Assembly: GCA_013001575.1 (NCBI GenBank)
Contig: JABDMI010000128.1
Span: 1-63,501, forward strand
Source: Gammaproteobacteria bacterium
Lineage (GTDB): Bacteria > Pseudomonadota > Gammaproteobacteria > Steroidobacterales > JABDMI01
Length of the DNA stretch: 63,501 bases
Direction: 5' to 3'
Within the stretch, counting starts at the first letter, position 1; each line of letters opens with the position of its first letter. Below the pieces are notes generated by a model. It had not been told where the DNA came from. It did not search any database and was given only the letters and a program-made list of their open reading frames with translations. The translations under genes were made by a program, and so were the position numbers. Positions 8,156 to 17,034 of the stretch are shown here, one piece after another.

Positions 8156-10423
8156 TCAGTTCTTTTTCAGCAGTTCCTGCGCTTTTTGCTGAATTTCGGC
8201 TTCCGAGACCAATACCAGATTGGCCGCAGCACCCAATGGGATAAAGCTGTCTTTGCCCGTGACCCGCGCTTTTTTTACTTCCGGGCAATGTTCGTCTAGC
8301 AGAGTGAAGATTTCCTCACTCACACCACCGGTTGCACGCCCTTCATCCACCACCAATACTTTGGCAAATTGTTTGGCCTGCTCAACTATGTATTCTGTAT
8401 TCAGGGGCTTGAGCCAACGCAGGTCTAAAATTCGAATTCTGGTGTCGGCATTTAATGCTTTACTTGCACGCAAAGACATTGGTACCCCGTTGCCGTAAGT
8501 GATGATCAACAGTTCTGCGGCCTGTTCGTTGTAAATTCTGCCACTTCCAAACGACACAATGTCTTCGGCGGGCGGGTAAGCAAAAACCCATTGCTCGTCT
8601 TTGTCGGCATACAGATCTTTACGCATGTACAAAGCAATCGGTTCCAAAAATGCCACAACGCGTCCATTCACTTTGGCCAGTGCGGTACAAGTGCGTAACA
8701 TGCGTACCGCGTCGTCTCCGCGCGACGGGCAGGCGATGATCAAACTGGGGATGTCGCGCAAAGCGGTTATGGAGTTGTCGTTATGGAAATGTCCGCCAAA
8801 TCCTTTTTGGTAAGCCAAAGAGGCTACCCGCACCACCATGCCGTTGGAGTACTGGTCTTGGGAAAAGAATTGCAATGAGCAGGCTTCCCCGCGAATCTGG
8901 TCAAGTGCATTGTGCAAATATGCCAGATACTGAATTTCGGGAACGGGTAACAATCCCATATAGGCCGCGCCCTGCGCCATACCCAAAATGGTGGTCTCAT
9001 CCAACAAGGTGTTGAACACCCGGTTGCCTTTAAAGGTTTTCGCCAGACCGGAACTTACCGTATACACACCGCCTTTTTGGGCTACATCTTCACCGAACAG
9101 GGTCATCTCGGGGTATTTGCACATCAGGTCATGTAAGGCGCGATTGAGTTGAATGGAGAGGTGACGGGCTTTGGCATTTTCGGGAAGTTTGGCCTTTGAA
9201 CCAAACACGGCAACGCGTTTCACGATATCGGCACGACGCTTGGCTTCGGTTTCAACCGCAGTCTGATCATAAGGCGCTTGCGGCTGCATGATCTCGCTGG
9301 CGTCGGTTTGTTTACCCTGTTTTGCGGCTTTTAGTGCGGCACTGCGCATGTGATTCCGAATTTTTACATAATCGGCGTAAATTTCATCGGCCGATCTCAA
9401 ACCATGTTGCAAAACGCTTTTGGCAGTCAAGATCAAGGGGTCATTGGCTTCGGTTTTTTCAATGGCGTCCACACTGCGGTATTCGGTTTCCATGTCGGTA
9501 CCAGCATGCCCGAGAAGACGCGATAATTTGAGGTGTAAAAACACCGGACGGCGGGTACGGCGACAATGTTCGATAGCCTCTTTGGTAACCGCGTAAGTGT
9601 CGATCACATCCAATCCATCGGCCTGAAAATAATCCAGCCCCGGGCGATGTTTGAAATTGGCTTCTACCCAGCCTCGTGGTGTGTGCACAGAAATACCCAG
9701 GCCGTTGTCTTCGCACACATACACCACCGGAACCGGGAGGTTCTGAAACGCGGTCCATTGAGTGGCGTTAAAGGCCGTGAGGGCGGTGGCGTGATTCGAA
9801 CTGGCATCCCCAAAACTGCACACCACAATGCTGTCGTCGGGAATCGGTAAATCCAGATTGAGGCGCTTCGCTTGCTCCATGGCCACTGCAGTTCCCATGG
9901 CTTTGGGCAAATGGCTGGCAATGGTTGAGGTTTGTGGTAACACCCAGAGTTTTTTACTGCCCCAGACTTTGTGTCTACCACCCGAGATCGGATCATCGGC
10001 ACTGGCACTGATCGACAAGGCCGCGTCGTACAAAGCATCGACACTTTGGTCTTTGGCACTGCGCGCCATCATGAACGCGCCACTGCGGTAATGTAAGAAT
10101 GCCGGATCGGTTGTTCGCGTCAGATAGCCGACCACAGAATTGTTCTCATGTCCGGAACTTCCGATGGTGTAAAAGCCCTCATTGCGCGCCCGCATTTCGC
10201 GTGCAACCAGATCAACCTGGCGCGACTGCATTTGAAAATTCAATAACTCTAACAAGCTTGTCGCATCTAATCCGCTCTCAGGATCGATCAAGCTGTCTGG
10301 AGTGTTTGTAACCGGTACGCTTTCCCAAGACTGCAAAAAGTGAATAAAATTGTGATCCACAATCTCTGCACGATTGGTATTTCGGGTTCCTTGTCTGGCA
10401 AGACTTGAAGAAATTTTGCTCAT
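8156..10423 (-). CDS. Fused alpha-beta E1 component of a 2-oxoacid dehydrogenase
   Basis: One 755-residue chain joins both E1 halves. The first half has the thiamine diphosphate motif GDASSNH, followed about 35 residues later by CEDNGLGIS, where the Asn completes the GD-N signature (GDA replaces the usual GDG). The second half starts near LFGEDVAQKGGVY and has the transketolase pyrimidine and C-terminal folds. Such E1 proteins decarboxylate branched-chain 2-oxoacids or pyruvate and pass the acyl group to lipoyl-E2. No E2 or E3 gene is nearby. I chose the ATG at 10423 over an upstream GTG at 10510, which would reach into the region of the divergent promoter. Confidence 0.88.
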   Translation of the reverse strand: MSKISSSLARQGTRNTNRAEIVDHNFIHFLQSWESVPVTNTPDSLIDPESGLDATSLLELLNFQMQSRQVDLVAREMRARNEGFYTIGSSGHENNSVVGYLTRTTDPAFLHYRSGAFMMARSAKDQSVDALYDAALSISASADDPISGGRHKVWGSKKLWVLPQTSTIASHLPKAMGTAVAMEQAKRLNLDLPIPDDSIVVCSFGDASSNHATALTAFNATQWTAFQNLPVPVVYVCEDNGLGISVHTPRGWVEANFKHRPGLDYFQADGLDVIDTYAVTKEAIEHCRRTRRPVFLHLKLSRLLGHAGTDMETEYRSVDAIEKTEANDPLILTAKSVLQHGLRSADEIYADYVKIRNHMRSAALKAAKQGKQTDASEIMQPQAPYDQTAVETEAKRRADIVKRVAVFGSKAKLPENAKARHLSIQLNRALHDLMCKYPEMTLFGEDVAQKGGVYTVSSGLAKTFKGNRVFNTLLDETTILGMAQGAAYMGLLPVPEIQYLAYLHNALDQIRGEACSLQFFSQDQYSNGMVVRVASLAYQKGFGGHFHNDNSITALRDIPSLIIACPSRGDDAVRMLRTCTALAKVNGRVVAFLEPIALYMRKDLYADKDEQWVFAYPPAEDIVSFGSGRIYNEQAAELLIITYGNGVPMSLRASKALNADTRIRILDLRWLKPLNTEYIVEQAKQFAKVLVVDEGRATGGVSEEIFTLLDEHCPEVKKARVTGKDSFIPLGAAANLVLVSEAEIQQKAQELLKKN

Positions 10424-10535
10424 GCGCCTACTGACTCGTGATGAAAGTGGCAATTTTACCCAATTTGCAATTGCATTATCCCAACGAATGTTTGATAGTG
10501 TGACCACCAAATCACTTCATAGAAGCAAAAATAAT

Positions 10536-11135
10536 ATGCGTAAAACCCTGCTTTTCACACTGGCCTTCATTGCCGGTTTTTCAATTATGGCCATCGAATT
10601 ATTGGCCGGCCGAATTCTCTCCCCATTTTTTGGCGGCAGTGTCTATGTTTGGGGCAGTATTATCACGGTCTTTATGCTCGCGTTGTCGATCGGCTATCTG
10701 AGTGGCGGGCGTTGGTCATTGCATCAGCCCAACTTATACAAATTCGGTTTTTTATTTTTACTCGCCATGGCGTTTATGCTGCCGATCGCATGGGTGGATG
10801 AGCCGATATTAAATACCTTATCGGAATGGATCGATGACCCGCGTTATGGCTCTCTGGCCGCATCGTTAGTGTTATTTACCTTGCCGACCGTGGTTCTGGG
10901 CATGATCTCCCCGTACGCCATTCGCTTATTGATCGAGGCCCGGGAAGCGAGCGGTCAAACCGCCGGGCGATTGTATTTTGTGTCAACTTTCGGGAGTGCG
11001 GTGGGCACCCTGATGACCTCGTTCTATCTGGTTTTGTGGCTGGGAATTCGGGAAATTATTGTTCTAATCAGCACTTTATTGTTTATTGGCGGTCTGAGTG
11101 CTTTGATATTCGCCAAAACCAGGGGCCCTGAATAA
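10536..11135 (+). CDS. Membrane half of a split spermidine-synthase-like protein
   Basis: A 199-residue protein with about six membrane helices. The opening (FIAGFSIMAIELLAGRILSPFFG, key residues MAIELLAGR at 17-25) is the usual start of proteins annotated as fused MFS/spermidine synthase. Here the frame stops before any SAM-binding domain, and the next gene supplies it, starting in a TAATG overlap. The ATG at 10536 follows the methionine-lysine pattern of the family; an upstream in-frame ATG at 10374 would overlap the divergent E1 gene. The biochemical role of this class is not established. Confidence 0.8.
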   Translation: MRKTLLFTLAFIAGFSIMAIELLAGRILSPFFGGSVYVWGSIITVFMLALSIGYLSGGRWSLHQPNLYKFGFLFLLAMAFMLPIAWVDEPILNTLSEWIDDPRYGSLAASLVLFTLPTVVLGMISPYAIRLLIEAREASGQTAGRLYFVSTFGSAVGTLMTSFYLVLWLGIREIIVLISTLLFIGGLSALIFAKTRGPE

Positions 11136-12028
11136 TGTTGCGTAAAGTTTTTCTTATCTTGATAGTGGCGAGTATTTTTGTCAGTAGCAGTTTGCAGGCC
11201 AGGGTTATCCATAAGGAGAGATCACTGTATCGAAACATTATGGTTACCCAGGAATCTGGCCAACGCTGTTTAATGTTTACCATCAGGCGTAGTGCCAAAT
11301 CGCGTCAATCCTGTGTGGATCTGCGCAACCCGAAACGACTGGTTTTTCGTTACGCCCAGGTCAGCATGACAAGTTTTGCATTACAAGCCAAGCCCGAGAA
11401 GATCCTGATCATCGGTCTGGGCGGCGGAACTCTGCCGATGACCTACGCCGATTTATTGCCAGAAGCCGACATCACCTCGGTTGAGATCGACCCGGCCGTA
11501 ACCAAAGTGGCCGAAGAGTTTTTTGATTTTAAAAGATCCGAACGCAACCGGGTAGCGGAAATAGATGCCCGGGTGTTTGTGAAACGGGCTTTACGCAAAC
11601 AACAGAAATACGATCTCATCGTACTCGATGCGTTTAACGGGGATTACATTCCGGAACATTTGATGACCGCCGAGTTTTTGCAAGAAGTCAAAGACCTTAT
11701 GGATAATGATGGTGTATTGGTCGCCAATACGTTTTCTTCATCCAAGCTTTATTCGCATGAATCGGCAACCTATCAATCGGTGTTTGGTGAATTTTATAAT
11801 TTCAAGATACCATTGGGCAATCGGGTGATCATTGCAAGTATGAATAAATTACCCGGTTACAAAACATTGATCGAGCAAGCTCAGAAACTGGAGTTACCTT
11901 TACAAGATCTTGATGTGTCTTTGATGGATAACATCAGTTTGATCAAGCCCAATCCCGACTGGAATCCCAAAGCCCGCATTTTGACCGATCAATTTGCGCC
12001 GGCAAATTTACTGCAAGGTAAAAAATAA
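11135..12028 (+). CDS. Spermidine-synthase-like protein with N-terminal membrane anchor
   Basis: A 297-residue protein: an N-terminal hydrophobic segment (residues 4-21, ending SLQA) and then an aminopropyltransferase-like SAM fold with IIGLGGGTLP at 92-101, the acidic VEIDP at 116-120, and LDAFNGDYIPEHL near 165. The usual catalytic DxTD stretch of true spermidine synthases is not seen, so polyamine synthesis is not supported. Its start overlaps the stop of the membrane protein gene by one base (TAATG), so the two are translationally coupled and probably form one complex. Whether the hydrophobic start is a cleaved signal or an anchor is open. Confidence 0.78.
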   Translation: MLRKVFLILIVASIFVSSSLQARVIHKERSLYRNIMVTQESGQRCLMFTIRRSAKSRQSCVDLRNPKRLVFRYAQVSMTSFALQAKPEKILIIGLGGGTLPMTYADLLPEADITSVEIDPAVTKVAEEFFDFKRSERNRVAEIDARVFVKRALRKQQKYDLIVLDAFNGDYIPEHLMTAEFLQEVKDLMDNDGVLVANTFSSSKLYSHESATYQSVFGEFYNFKIPLGNRVIIASMNKLPGYKTLIEQAQKLELPLQDLDVSLMDNISLIKPNPDWNPKARILTDQFAPANLLQGKK

Positions 12029-12145
12029 GCCGGGTAATTCCGATTGAAGATCTTTATATGAGTAAATTACTTTACGCATTGCTTTAAGTTGACAGCCAGC
12101 TTGAACCATCAATTTCAAATCCAAAAATCATTCTGGATCTGCGCT

Positions 12146-14206
12146 ATGTATAAACGTCTATTTTTATTAGTTACAGTATTACTTTCTGCAACTGGCTTAC
12201 AGGCCAAAGAGCTTACTTATGACCTGACCATTGACACTACCCTGGTGAATTATTCCGGCAAGGAAGTAATGGCAATGACCGTGAATGGCGGAATTCCGGG
12301 TCCGACCATTGAGGCCGATGTGGGTGACCATGTGACCATCAATGTGCACAATAAAATGGACGTGGCCAGTTCAATCCATTGGCACGGTATTTTGCTACCC
12401 AATCGCCAGGATGGCGTTCCCTATTTGACCACACCACCTATCAAGGCCGGACAAACCCTGACCTACACCTTTCCCTTAACCCATTCGGGCACCTATTGGT
12501 ATCACTCACACACCGGATTGCAGGAACAACGCGGTGTGTATGGATCCATCGTGGTGCATGCTCCGGACGATGCCGAACAAGCCGATCGCGAATACGTTGT
12601 GGTGTTGTCGGACTGGACCGACGAAGACCCCAATCAGGTAATGCGCACCCTGAAACGCGGCAGTCATTATTACGCCCTGAAAAAAGGCGCCATGCAAAGC
12701 ATTGCCGGTGCCATCAAAGCCAATGCCTTGTCCAGTATGATCCAGCAGTCGCGCGATCGAATGCCGATGATGGATATATCCGATGTGGCGTATGATGCGT
12801 TTCTGACCAATGGGAAAAAAGTCGATGTCCTCGAAGCCAATCCCGGTGAGATCGTGCGTTTGCGAATCATCAACGCCGGTGCCTCTACCTATTTTTACAC
12901 CGAATACGCCGCGCATCGTCAACGCGTGATCGCTGCTGACGGCATATATGTAAAACCTTTTCGGGTGAAACGCAATTTGATCGCCATTGCCGAAACCTAT
13001 GATGTAACGGTAAAAGTGCCAGATGAAGGATTGGCAGAGTTTCGCGCCACGGCACAAGATAATTCCGGTTATACCTCGCTGTTTATTGGCGATCCGAATT
13101 CGGATAAAAAACTATTCGCTCCCGATGTGCCCGCTCCGGACCTGTATAACATGCACGCCGGACATTCGATGATGACTATGGATATGGGTATGGATATGGA
13201 CATGTCGAACATGCAGGGTATGGATCACAGTATGCACGGTGCATCTGCCGAGCGCCCAATGTCACCTTATCCTGAGTTACGCGCCTTGCAGCCCACCACG
13301 ATCCCGGATTCCCAGCCATTGCGCGAGATAGATCTGGTGCTCAATGGCGACATGAACCGATATGTCTGGAGTTTTAATAACAAGACATTACTGGAGTCAG
13401 ACTTTATCAAGATAAATCGTGGCGAAAAAGTTCGTATGACTCTGACAAACGAGACCATGATGCATCATCCCATGCATTTACATGGTCATTTTTTCCGGGT
13501 CTTGAGCGAGCAGGGTGAATACTCACCGTTAAAACACACTGTCGATGTGCCACCGATGGGTAAAGTGATCATTGAGTTTGATGCCAATGAGGAAAAAGAC
13601 TGGTTTTTCCATTGCCATGTTCTGTATCACATGAAAGCGGGAATGTCGCGGGTGTTTTCTTACACCAATTCTACTTTCGACCCGGAAATGCAGGAATTGA
13701 AAAAGCAGTTTAATAAAAAAGATCACTGGTACAGCTGGGCAGACGTCGGGGTATTAAGCAACATGAGTGATGGCGTGATCAAGTCAATTAATACGCGCAA
13801 AACTCTAATGGCCAAATGGGAATCCGATTGGCAAAACGATTACGACGTCGATCTCAGTCTTGGTCATTATTACGATCGCTTCCTGAGTACCGAAATGGGT
13901 GTCGAGTTAAGTGACAGCCTGGAAGAAGAATTCGATACCCAGGCATATGTTGCGGTTAATTACCTTTTACCTTATTTGATCGAGAGTCAATTGCGTTATA
14001 GCCATGAAGGCAACGCACGTTTAAGTTTGGAAAAAGAATTTCAACTCACAGATCGCTTTGAATTGCATTTGGAAGGCGAATACGATTCACACGAAAAAGA
14101 AGAGTGGGCGGTGGAATTGGCTTACACCGTGAACAAGAAATTTGATCTTGTGATCAAGGAACACTCGGAATTCGGGTTTGGTGCGGGCGTGATGGTACGG
14201 TTCTAG
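12146..14206 (+). CDS. CopA-type multicopper oxidase with C-terminal beta-strand extension
   Basis: The 686-residue exported protein has all four copper motifs: HWHG at 78-81, WYHSH at 118-122, HPMHLHGH near 441 and HCHVLYHMKAGM near 489, so the mononuclear and trinuclear sites are intact. A Met/His-rich stretch near 330-375 fits copper binding. This matches CopA/PcoA periplasmic Cu(I) oxidases of copper resistance. Two things are odd: the signal peptide looks Sec-type (no twin Arg), and about 160 extra residues (526-686) form alternating strands that end in VMVRF, like an outer-membrane barrel. The ATG at 12146 fits the signal peptide better than the upstream GTG/ATG. No other copper gene is adjacent. 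Confidence 0.9.
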   Translation: MYKRLFLLVTVLLSATGLQAKELTYDLTIDTTLVNYSGKEVMAMTVNGGIPGPTIEADVGDHVTINVHNKMDVASSIHWHGILLPNRQDGVPYLTTPPIKAGQTLTYTFPLTHSGTYWYHSHTGLQEQRGVYGSIVVHAPDDAEQADREYVVVLSDWTDEDPNQVMRTLKRGSHYYALKKGAMQSIAGAIKANALSSMIQQSRDRMPMMDISDVAYDAFLTNGKKVDVLEANPGEIVRLRIINAGASTYFYTEYAAHRQRVIAADGIYVKPFRVKRNLIAIAETYDVTVKVPDEGLAEFRATAQDNSGYTSLFIGDPNSDKKLFAPDVPAPDLYNMHAGHSMMTMDMGMDMDMSNMQGMDHSMHGASAERPMSPYPELRALQPTTIPDSQPLREIDLVLNGDMNRYVWSFNNKTLLESDFIKINRGEKVRMTLTNETMMHHPMHLHGHFFRVLSEQGEYSPLKHTVDVPPMGKVIIEFDANEEKDWFFHCHVLYHMKAGMSRVFSYTNSTFDPEMQELKKQFNKKDHWYSWADVGVLSNMSDGVIKSINTRKTLMAKWESDWQNDYDVDLSLGHYYDRFLSTEMGVELSDSLEEEFDTQAYVAVNYLLPYLIESQLRYSHEGNARLSLEKEFQLTDRFELHLEGEYDSHEKEEWAVELAYTVNKKFDLVIKEHSEFGFGAGVMVRF

Positions 14207-14272
14207 ACGGGTCGGTCAGGAGTGCCTTGCGACCGAAGCAGTGATGGCTAATCCGCTATTGGCGCAGATTCC

Positions 14273-14740
14273 CTAGATCTTGATTCCGGCCTTTTTATAC
14301 AGAAAAGACAACAACCAGATCGGTCCGATCATCAAAAACTGTATGTCTTTCAGGAACGATGGTTTTTTGCCTTCAATTTCATGCCCGATGAATTGCACGA
14401 TCCAGGCCACAACAAAAATGCCCAGGCTGGACTTCCACAGAGCAAGCTCAAGCCCATTGAGCCATTGAATAACCAGTACGGTTAAGGCTGAATACAACAG
14501 CATACCAATGCTGAGCTTGATGGACAAAAAAGTGTAATAGATCAATGCGAGCAGAATTAGCAATGTGCCAAAATTGAGCCAGGGCGAAATATTGCTCATG
14601 GCTTCTGGGACCGGGATAGACCAAAACAGTCCGATCACACTCAATACGATCAGTGGCACACAAAACCAGTGGATCAGTTTATTGGTCGGATTTTGATGGC
14701 TTTCACCATATTCTTGTAACCATTGGTCAATACTGCGCAT
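14273..14740 (-). CDS. Mpo1-like (DUF962) membrane protein
   Basis: The 155-residue protein has four predicted membrane helices and the DUF962 pattern: WLQEYGESHQNPTNKLIHW at the N-terminus, where HxNxxNKxIHxxC is the conserved string (about residues 15-27), and a second conserved HEIEGKKPSFL near 119-129. The yeast homologue Mpo1 is a dioxygenase acting on 2-hydroxy fatty acids, using His residues in these motifs. A similar role is possible here but untested. It is convergent with the multicopper oxidase gene. The family call is good; the function is inferred. Confidence 0.82.
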   Translation of the reverse strand: MRSIDQWLQEYGESHQNPTNKLIHWFCVPLIVLSVIGLFWSIPVPEAMSNISPWLNFGTLLILLALIYYTFLSIKLSIGMLLYSALTVLVIQWLNGLELALWKSSLGIFVVAWIVQFIGHEIEGKKPSFLKDIQFLMIGPIWLLSFLYKKAGIKI

Positions 14741-15011
14741 GTTGATTTCAACTCTTGGTGAGATGCGCTAACTTTACTCCGATAATAATCGTCTCGCAAT
14801 AGCTAATCAGTGCTAAATGCGCCAAATTTTCAAGATCGTGAAATTGAGACCCCGTTATTGATAAATCCGTTAAAATTGAACCGCTGCTGAACAGGGCTGG
14901 TTCAACAATTCTTTACATATTCATGGGTGAGCGAATGAGCTGATATTCAGAATCCGTTCACATAAAACAGCTAGACTGGCCGCGTATCGACAAACAAAGG
15001 AGATACTTTTT

Positions 15012-15716
15012 ATGACAACTACAAATAAGTTTGCTGGAAAAAAACTGGTTCGAACCCTTTCCGTATTGGGCGTAACGGCATTAATGACTACCGCATGTTC
15101 TACCTATAATCCGTACACAGGAGAGAAACAGACATCCAAGGCCACCAAGGGTGCCGTGATCGGTGCAGTGAGTGGTGCGGTATTAGGTGTGATCACGGGC
15201 GATGATGCGCGCGAACGCAAAAAACGTGCACTCATTGGTGCAGGTGTGGGCGGTATCGCTGGAGGTAGCGTCGGTTACTATATGGATGTACAAGAAGCCA
15301 AATTACGTGATCAACTGGCTGGTACTGGTGTCGGGGTAACTCGCGATGGCGATAACATTACCTTGAACATGCCAGGCAATATTACCTTTGCCACAGACAG
15401 TTCTAATCTGAATAGCGGTTTTTACAATACCCTGGATTCAGTAGCTCTGGTTCTGGCCGAGTACGACAAGACTGTGGTGGAACTGGCGGGTCATACCGAC
15501 AGCACAGGTTCTGATGAATACAATCAGTCTTTATCACAACGTCGTGCCAGTTCTGTGTCCAGCTACTTAGCCAATAAAGGTGTTAATTCCAACCGTTTGT
15601 TAACCATCGGATACGGTGAATCAGCACCAATCGCAGACAACAGCAGTCCAGCCGGACGTGAAATGAACCGTCGGGTTGAATTGACTCTGTTACCGATCGT
15701 TGCAGGTGAGGGCTAA
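15012..15716 (+). CDS. OmpA family lipoprotein with glycine zipper (YiaD-like)
   Basis: A 234-residue lipoprotein: lipobox with Cys29 (TTACS), a glycine-zipper region at about residues 45-100 (GAVIGAVSGAVLG and GAGVGGIAGGSVG), and a C-terminal OmpA domain from about 120 with the peptidoglycan-binding signature ELAGHTDSTG followed by LSQRRASSV. Such proteins anchor the outer membrane to the cell wall. A strong AAAGGAG ribosome site precedes the ATG, and a hairpin terminator follows at 15754. The gene stands alone with 271 bases of noncoding DNA before it. Confidence 0.92.
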   Translation: MTTTNKFAGKKLVRTLSVLGVTALMTTACSTYNPYTGEKQTSKATKGAVIGAVSGAVLGVITGDDARERKKRALIGAGVGGIAGGSVGYYMDVQEAKLRDQLAGTGVGVTRDGDNITLNMPGNITFATDSSNLNSGFYNTLDSVALVLAEYDKTVVELAGHTDSTGSDEYNQSLSQRRASSVSSYLANKGVNSNRLLTIGYGESAPIADNSSPAGREMNRRVELTLLPIVAGEG

Positions 15717-15753
15717 ACTCCCATTCACAATCTTTAACTTGAAGTAAACCCTG

Positions 15754-15782
15754 CAAGGCTGGCATTATGTCAGCCTTGTTTG
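15754..15782 (+). terminator. Hairpin terminator after the OmpA-like gene
   Basis: Arms CAAGGCTG (15754-15761) and CAGCCTTG (15771-15778) pair perfectly across a nine-base loop and are followed by TTTG. It lies 38 bases after the stop codon. The T run is short, so termination may be partial. Confidence 0.65.
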
Positions 15783-15827
15783 CTTATGGGCCTCTAGGGG
15801 CCATCAATAGATATACCGGATTTAACA

Positions 15828-16430
15828 ATGTCACAAAAAAATGAACTGAATGTTCCCAAGCCTTTCAAACGGCGCATAATGCGCGGTGCGATGTATGTCG
15901 CGATAGCGGGAGCTGCCTGGTTTGCCCAACAACAAGGTTGGCTGAATAATGATAAAGGGGGCGAGCAGCAAGCAAGCGCTCAGACTCGTCAAGACTCTTC
16001 GAGCAATAATTCGCGAGAGGAGATCGATCTAAGCCAAAACACTCAGTCTCAATCGAATCGAGAGTCGGCAGTCAATACTAAAAATTCACGAGTTGAAAAT
16101 GATCACGCTCTGATCGCTAAACTTTATCAACAAAAACGCTCCGACGAGATCGTAACCGCAGTCGGGCGTGTGGCACGCGTTTTACCGGATGATAATAAAG
16201 GCAGCCGCCATCAAAAATTCTTGTTGGATATCGGTCAGCCTAAATGGTTACTGGTCGCTCACAATATTGATCTTGCTCCGTATGTACCTCTAAAACAAGG
16301 TGACCAGGTGATCGTGCATGGCGAGTACGAATGGACGGAAAAGGGTGGTGTTTTGCATTGGACGCATCATGACCCGCGTGGCTATCATGAAGAAGGCTAT
16401 ATTGAGCACAATGGTAAAAAGTACAAATAA
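15828..16430 (+). CDS. DUF3465 protein with N-terminal membrane anchor
   Basis: The 200-residue protein has a short basic start, one hydrophobic segment at about 20-36, a long polar Ser/Gln/Asn-rich linker (40-90), and a C-terminal DUF3465 domain. The domain has the family signature near the end: GGVLHWTHHDPRG followed by GYIEHNGKKY. The fold is OB-like by the pattern DQVIVHGEYEW, and the role is unknown. It is probably a periplasmic domain on an inner-membrane anchor. A strong bidirectional terminator at 16461 closes the gene. Confidence 0.8.
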   Translation: MSQKNELNVPKPFKRRIMRGAMYVAIAGAAWFAQQQGWLNNDKGGEQQASAQTRQDSSSNNSREEIDLSQNTQSQSNRESAVNTKNSRVENDHALIAKLYQQKRSDEIVTAVGRVARVLPDDNKGSRHQKFLLDIGQPKWLLVAHNIDLAPYVPLKQGDQVIVHGEYEWTEKGGVLHWTHHDPRGYHEEGYIEHNGKKYK

Positions 16431-16460
16431 TTTTTTAATTAGCTTTACCAGATACAAAAA

Positions 16461-16484
16461 AACCCGCACTTGGCGGGTTTTTTT
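16461..16484 (+). terminator. Strong bidirectional terminator
   Basis: AACCCGC and GCGGGTT pair around a five-base loop, followed by seven T on the plus strand and preceded by seven A. It can end the DUF3465 transcript on one strand and read-through from the dodecin genes on the other. Confidence 0.85.
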
Positions 16485-16639
16485 GATCCCGTATCAAGTA
16501 CGGGATGACTTTTATTCTTAATCCTTAAGAAGCATCTTTATCCGTGGATCCCGTATCAAGTACGGGATGACACTCATTCTTAATCTTTAAGTAAATTAAA
16601 AATCTGGATCCCGTATCAAGTACGGGATGACATTCATCC
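16485..16639. repeat. Three tandem palindromic units after dodecin gene 1
   Basis: The 25-base unit GATCCCGTATCAAGTACGGG plus ATGAC occurs at 16485-16509, 16547-16571 and 16607-16631, with a spacing of 60-62 bases. Each forms a hairpin (CCCGTA/TACGGG). The linkers contain TTCTTAATCCTTAAGAA-like text that equals the last codons of the dodecin genes read on the other strand. They therefore look like partial tandem copies of a dodecin 3' end plus hairpin. Confidence 0.85.
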
Positions 16640-16843
16640 TTAATCCTTAAGAATGAATGTCACTTTCATGTTTACGCGGTATTCTGTAACGTCTCCGTCG
16701 TTAACAATTACTTTCATATCGCCAACCCAGGCGCCGGTAATGTTGTCGAGGGTTTTGTTGGCTTTTTTAATTCCGGCTTTAACGGCATCTTCAAAAGATT
16801 TGCTAGATGATGCTGTGATTTCAGTTACGCGAGCTATAGACAT
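16640..16843 (-). CDS. Dodecin, copy 1
   Basis: A 67-residue dodecin: RVTEITASSSKSFEDAV at the N-terminus, the flavin-stacking Trp in GAWVGDMKV near residue 39, and the end YRVNMKVTFILKD. Dodecins form hollow dodecamers that bind and protect riboflavin, FMN or coenzyme A. GGAGAAAAACC before the ATG is a good ribosome site. A second copy lies 191 bases upstream. Sequence identity between the copies is high, most so in the second half. Repeated hairpin units follow the stop codon directly. Confidence 0.93.
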   Translation of the reverse strand: MSIARVTEITASSSKSFEDAVKAGIKKANKTLDNITGAWVGDMKVIVNDGDVTEYRVNMKVTFILKD

Positions 16844-16938
16844 GGTTTTTCTCCAGTATTGGCTTTCATGGAAAGCGTGATCAATTCTTTGAATTGGTTT
16901 GATTGTAAAATATTAAATTAGCAGATTTAAAAAATTCT

Positions 16939-17034
16939 GGATCCCGTATCAAGTTCGGGATGACTTTCATTCTTAATCTTTAAGAAGCATCTTTATCCGT
17001 GGATCCCGTATCAAGTTCGGGATGACTTTCATTC
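16939..17034. repeat. Two tandem palindromic units after dodecin gene 2
   Basis: The same unit as at 16485-16639 occurs at 16939-16964 and 17001-17025, here as CCCGTATCAAGTTCGGG, so one arm base differs in both copies. The linker (16965-17000) again has the dodecin-tail text and ATCTTTATCCGT, identical in the other array. This shows that gene and tail were duplicated together, with the arms then diverging by array. Confidence 0.85.

Noticed and set aside
12029..12145. A CueR-type operator expected before the copper oxidase
   Set aside because: The gap shows a TTGACA-like hexamer but no MerR-family dyad of the ACCTTCC type, so copper control is not supported by sequence.
14876..14905. Inverted repeat TTGAACC...GGTTCAA upstream of the OmpA-like gene
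   Set aside because: Seven-base arms with a 16-base spacer and no T run; could be a protein site, but no known consensus fits.
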